Positions 62,201 through 62,882 of a DNA stretch of 62,882 nt are shown here, piece by piece. The stretch's first letter is position 1. Every line of letters begins with the position of its first letter. The stretch covers positions 1-62,882 of the forward strand of contig MU119503.1 of the NCBI GenBank assembly GCA_014904845.1. The letters run 5' to 3'. Below the pieces are notes generated by a model, which was not told where the DNA came from, searched no databases, and saw only the letters and a list, made by a program, of their open reading frames with translations. Origin of the DNA: Acephala macrosclerotiorum. Taxonomy: Eukaryota; Ascomycota; Leotiomycetes; Helotiales; Mollisiaceae. A program made the position numbers and the translations under genes.

Positions 62201-62882
62201 AAAATGTATAGAAATTGTATAATAATTAAAAATAATTCGTTATTATTCATTATATTAAAGATTTTAATTTATATTAAAAATACTCGTTTTCGATTTAAAT
62301 ATATTTGTAAAAGAATTCCGTTAAATAATAACGAAATAATAAATTTTCAATATATTTAAATATTTGAAATCGAATTATTAAAAGTATATAAAACTTATAT
62401 AAGAGTTTTTTAATCGATCTCGTAAAAATTTGTCTCGAATAAATATTTTCAATTTTATTTGAAAAATTATATAAAATAGAAAAAAAAAAGTTTACTATTA
62501 AAAATCTTTATATATCGTACTATTTTAAATAGAGTTTAAACGATTATATTCGATAAAACAATATTAATACTAAAAAAAATATTAAAAGTATTATTATATT
62601 ATTTTAAATAAAATTTAAATAATTAAATTAAATAAATATTAAAAAATATATTATTATATTATAAATATTTTTATTATTATTTAAAAAAAAATTAATAATA
62701 ATTATATTTAAATTAATATTAATTTTTTTATTATTTTATATATAATAATATTATATAAATTAATTATAATAATTAAATATAAAAATATATATTAAATAAA
62801 AAAAATTAAAATTTTTTTTTTTAATATTTTTTTTTTAATTTTTATTATTATATTTAATAATAAAAATAATATATTTTTATTT

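Larger units (their letters stand above)
40342..62882. repeat. AT-rich, RIP-saturated block (right)
   Basis: About 22.5 kb. The first 900 bp (to about 41260) are less AT-rich, with many TAGTA, GTAATA and CTACGA words, as if less heavily mutated. The rest is extreme. Open frames here (42974-43165, 47010-47294, 51554-51772, 53554-53781, 54395-54595, 55739-55921) are low-complexity I/F/L/K/N/Y strings and not credible proteins. The final 294 bp contain no G or C. No LTR pair, TIR pair or transposase could be recognised. Confidence 0.75.

Noticed and set aside
13391..62882. Mitochondrial DNA or an AT-rich bacterial/protist genome as source of the AT-rich blocks
   Set aside because: No mitochondrial or bacterial genes are present. 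The blocks interleave with spliced fungal genes and contain a RIP-damaged copia element with target duplications.
1..62882. CRISPR arrays or operons
   Set aside because: The tandem repeats found have no regular spacers, and the sequence is eukaryotic with spliceosomal introns.

Overview
The window looks like nuclear DNA of a filamentous ascomycete (Pezizomycotina). The evidence is spliced genes with short introns, a HET-domain/ankyrin protein, an SRPK-like kinase, a PD-(D/E)XK-like fungal family, and a genome split into GC-balanced gene islands and extremely AT-rich blocks with the signature of repeat-induced point mutation (RIP: C-to-T, mainly at CpA). The exact class cannot be fixed from the sequence alone.

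Layout. 1-1020: AT-rich block. 1021-13390: gene island. Its first 4.4 kb has no gene I can defend. Then come an alpha/beta hydrolase pseudogene (5497-7601) split by a 1.2-kb hAT-like non-autonomous element (5961-7175, 8-bp target duplication), an intact ankyrin-repeat gene (8117-9121, +), an SRPK-like kinase with one premature stop (9747-11111, -) and a PD-(D/E)XK-like gene with a GC-AG intron (11701-13070, -). 13391-25888: AT-rich block. 25894-32080: a RIP-damaged Ty1/copia-type LTR retrotransposon with two 229-bp LTRs, 5-bp target duplications (ATTTT) and gag-protease-integrase-RT signals all in one frame. 32086-34600: AT-rich block. 34601-40341: a GC-balanced 5.7-kb unit bounded by about 500-bp terminal inverted repeats. 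It holds two intact spliced genes on one strand: an ankyrin+HET protein (35300-38494) and a small multi-pass membrane protein (38940-39493). 40342-62882: AT-rich block with short tandem repeats and a few less-mutated patches.

How the parts fit. The AT-rich blocks read as RIP-saturated repeat graveyards. Two single-copy genes beside them each carry one stop explained by a CpA-to-TpA change, which suggests leakage of the mutator. The best candidate for an undescribed system is the TIR-bounded HET + membrane-protein cassette: its ends coincide with the composition edges and its genes are intact inside mutated surroundings. It looks like a self/non-self recognition or cell-death gene pair carried on, or trapped between the arms of, a non-autonomous mobile element.
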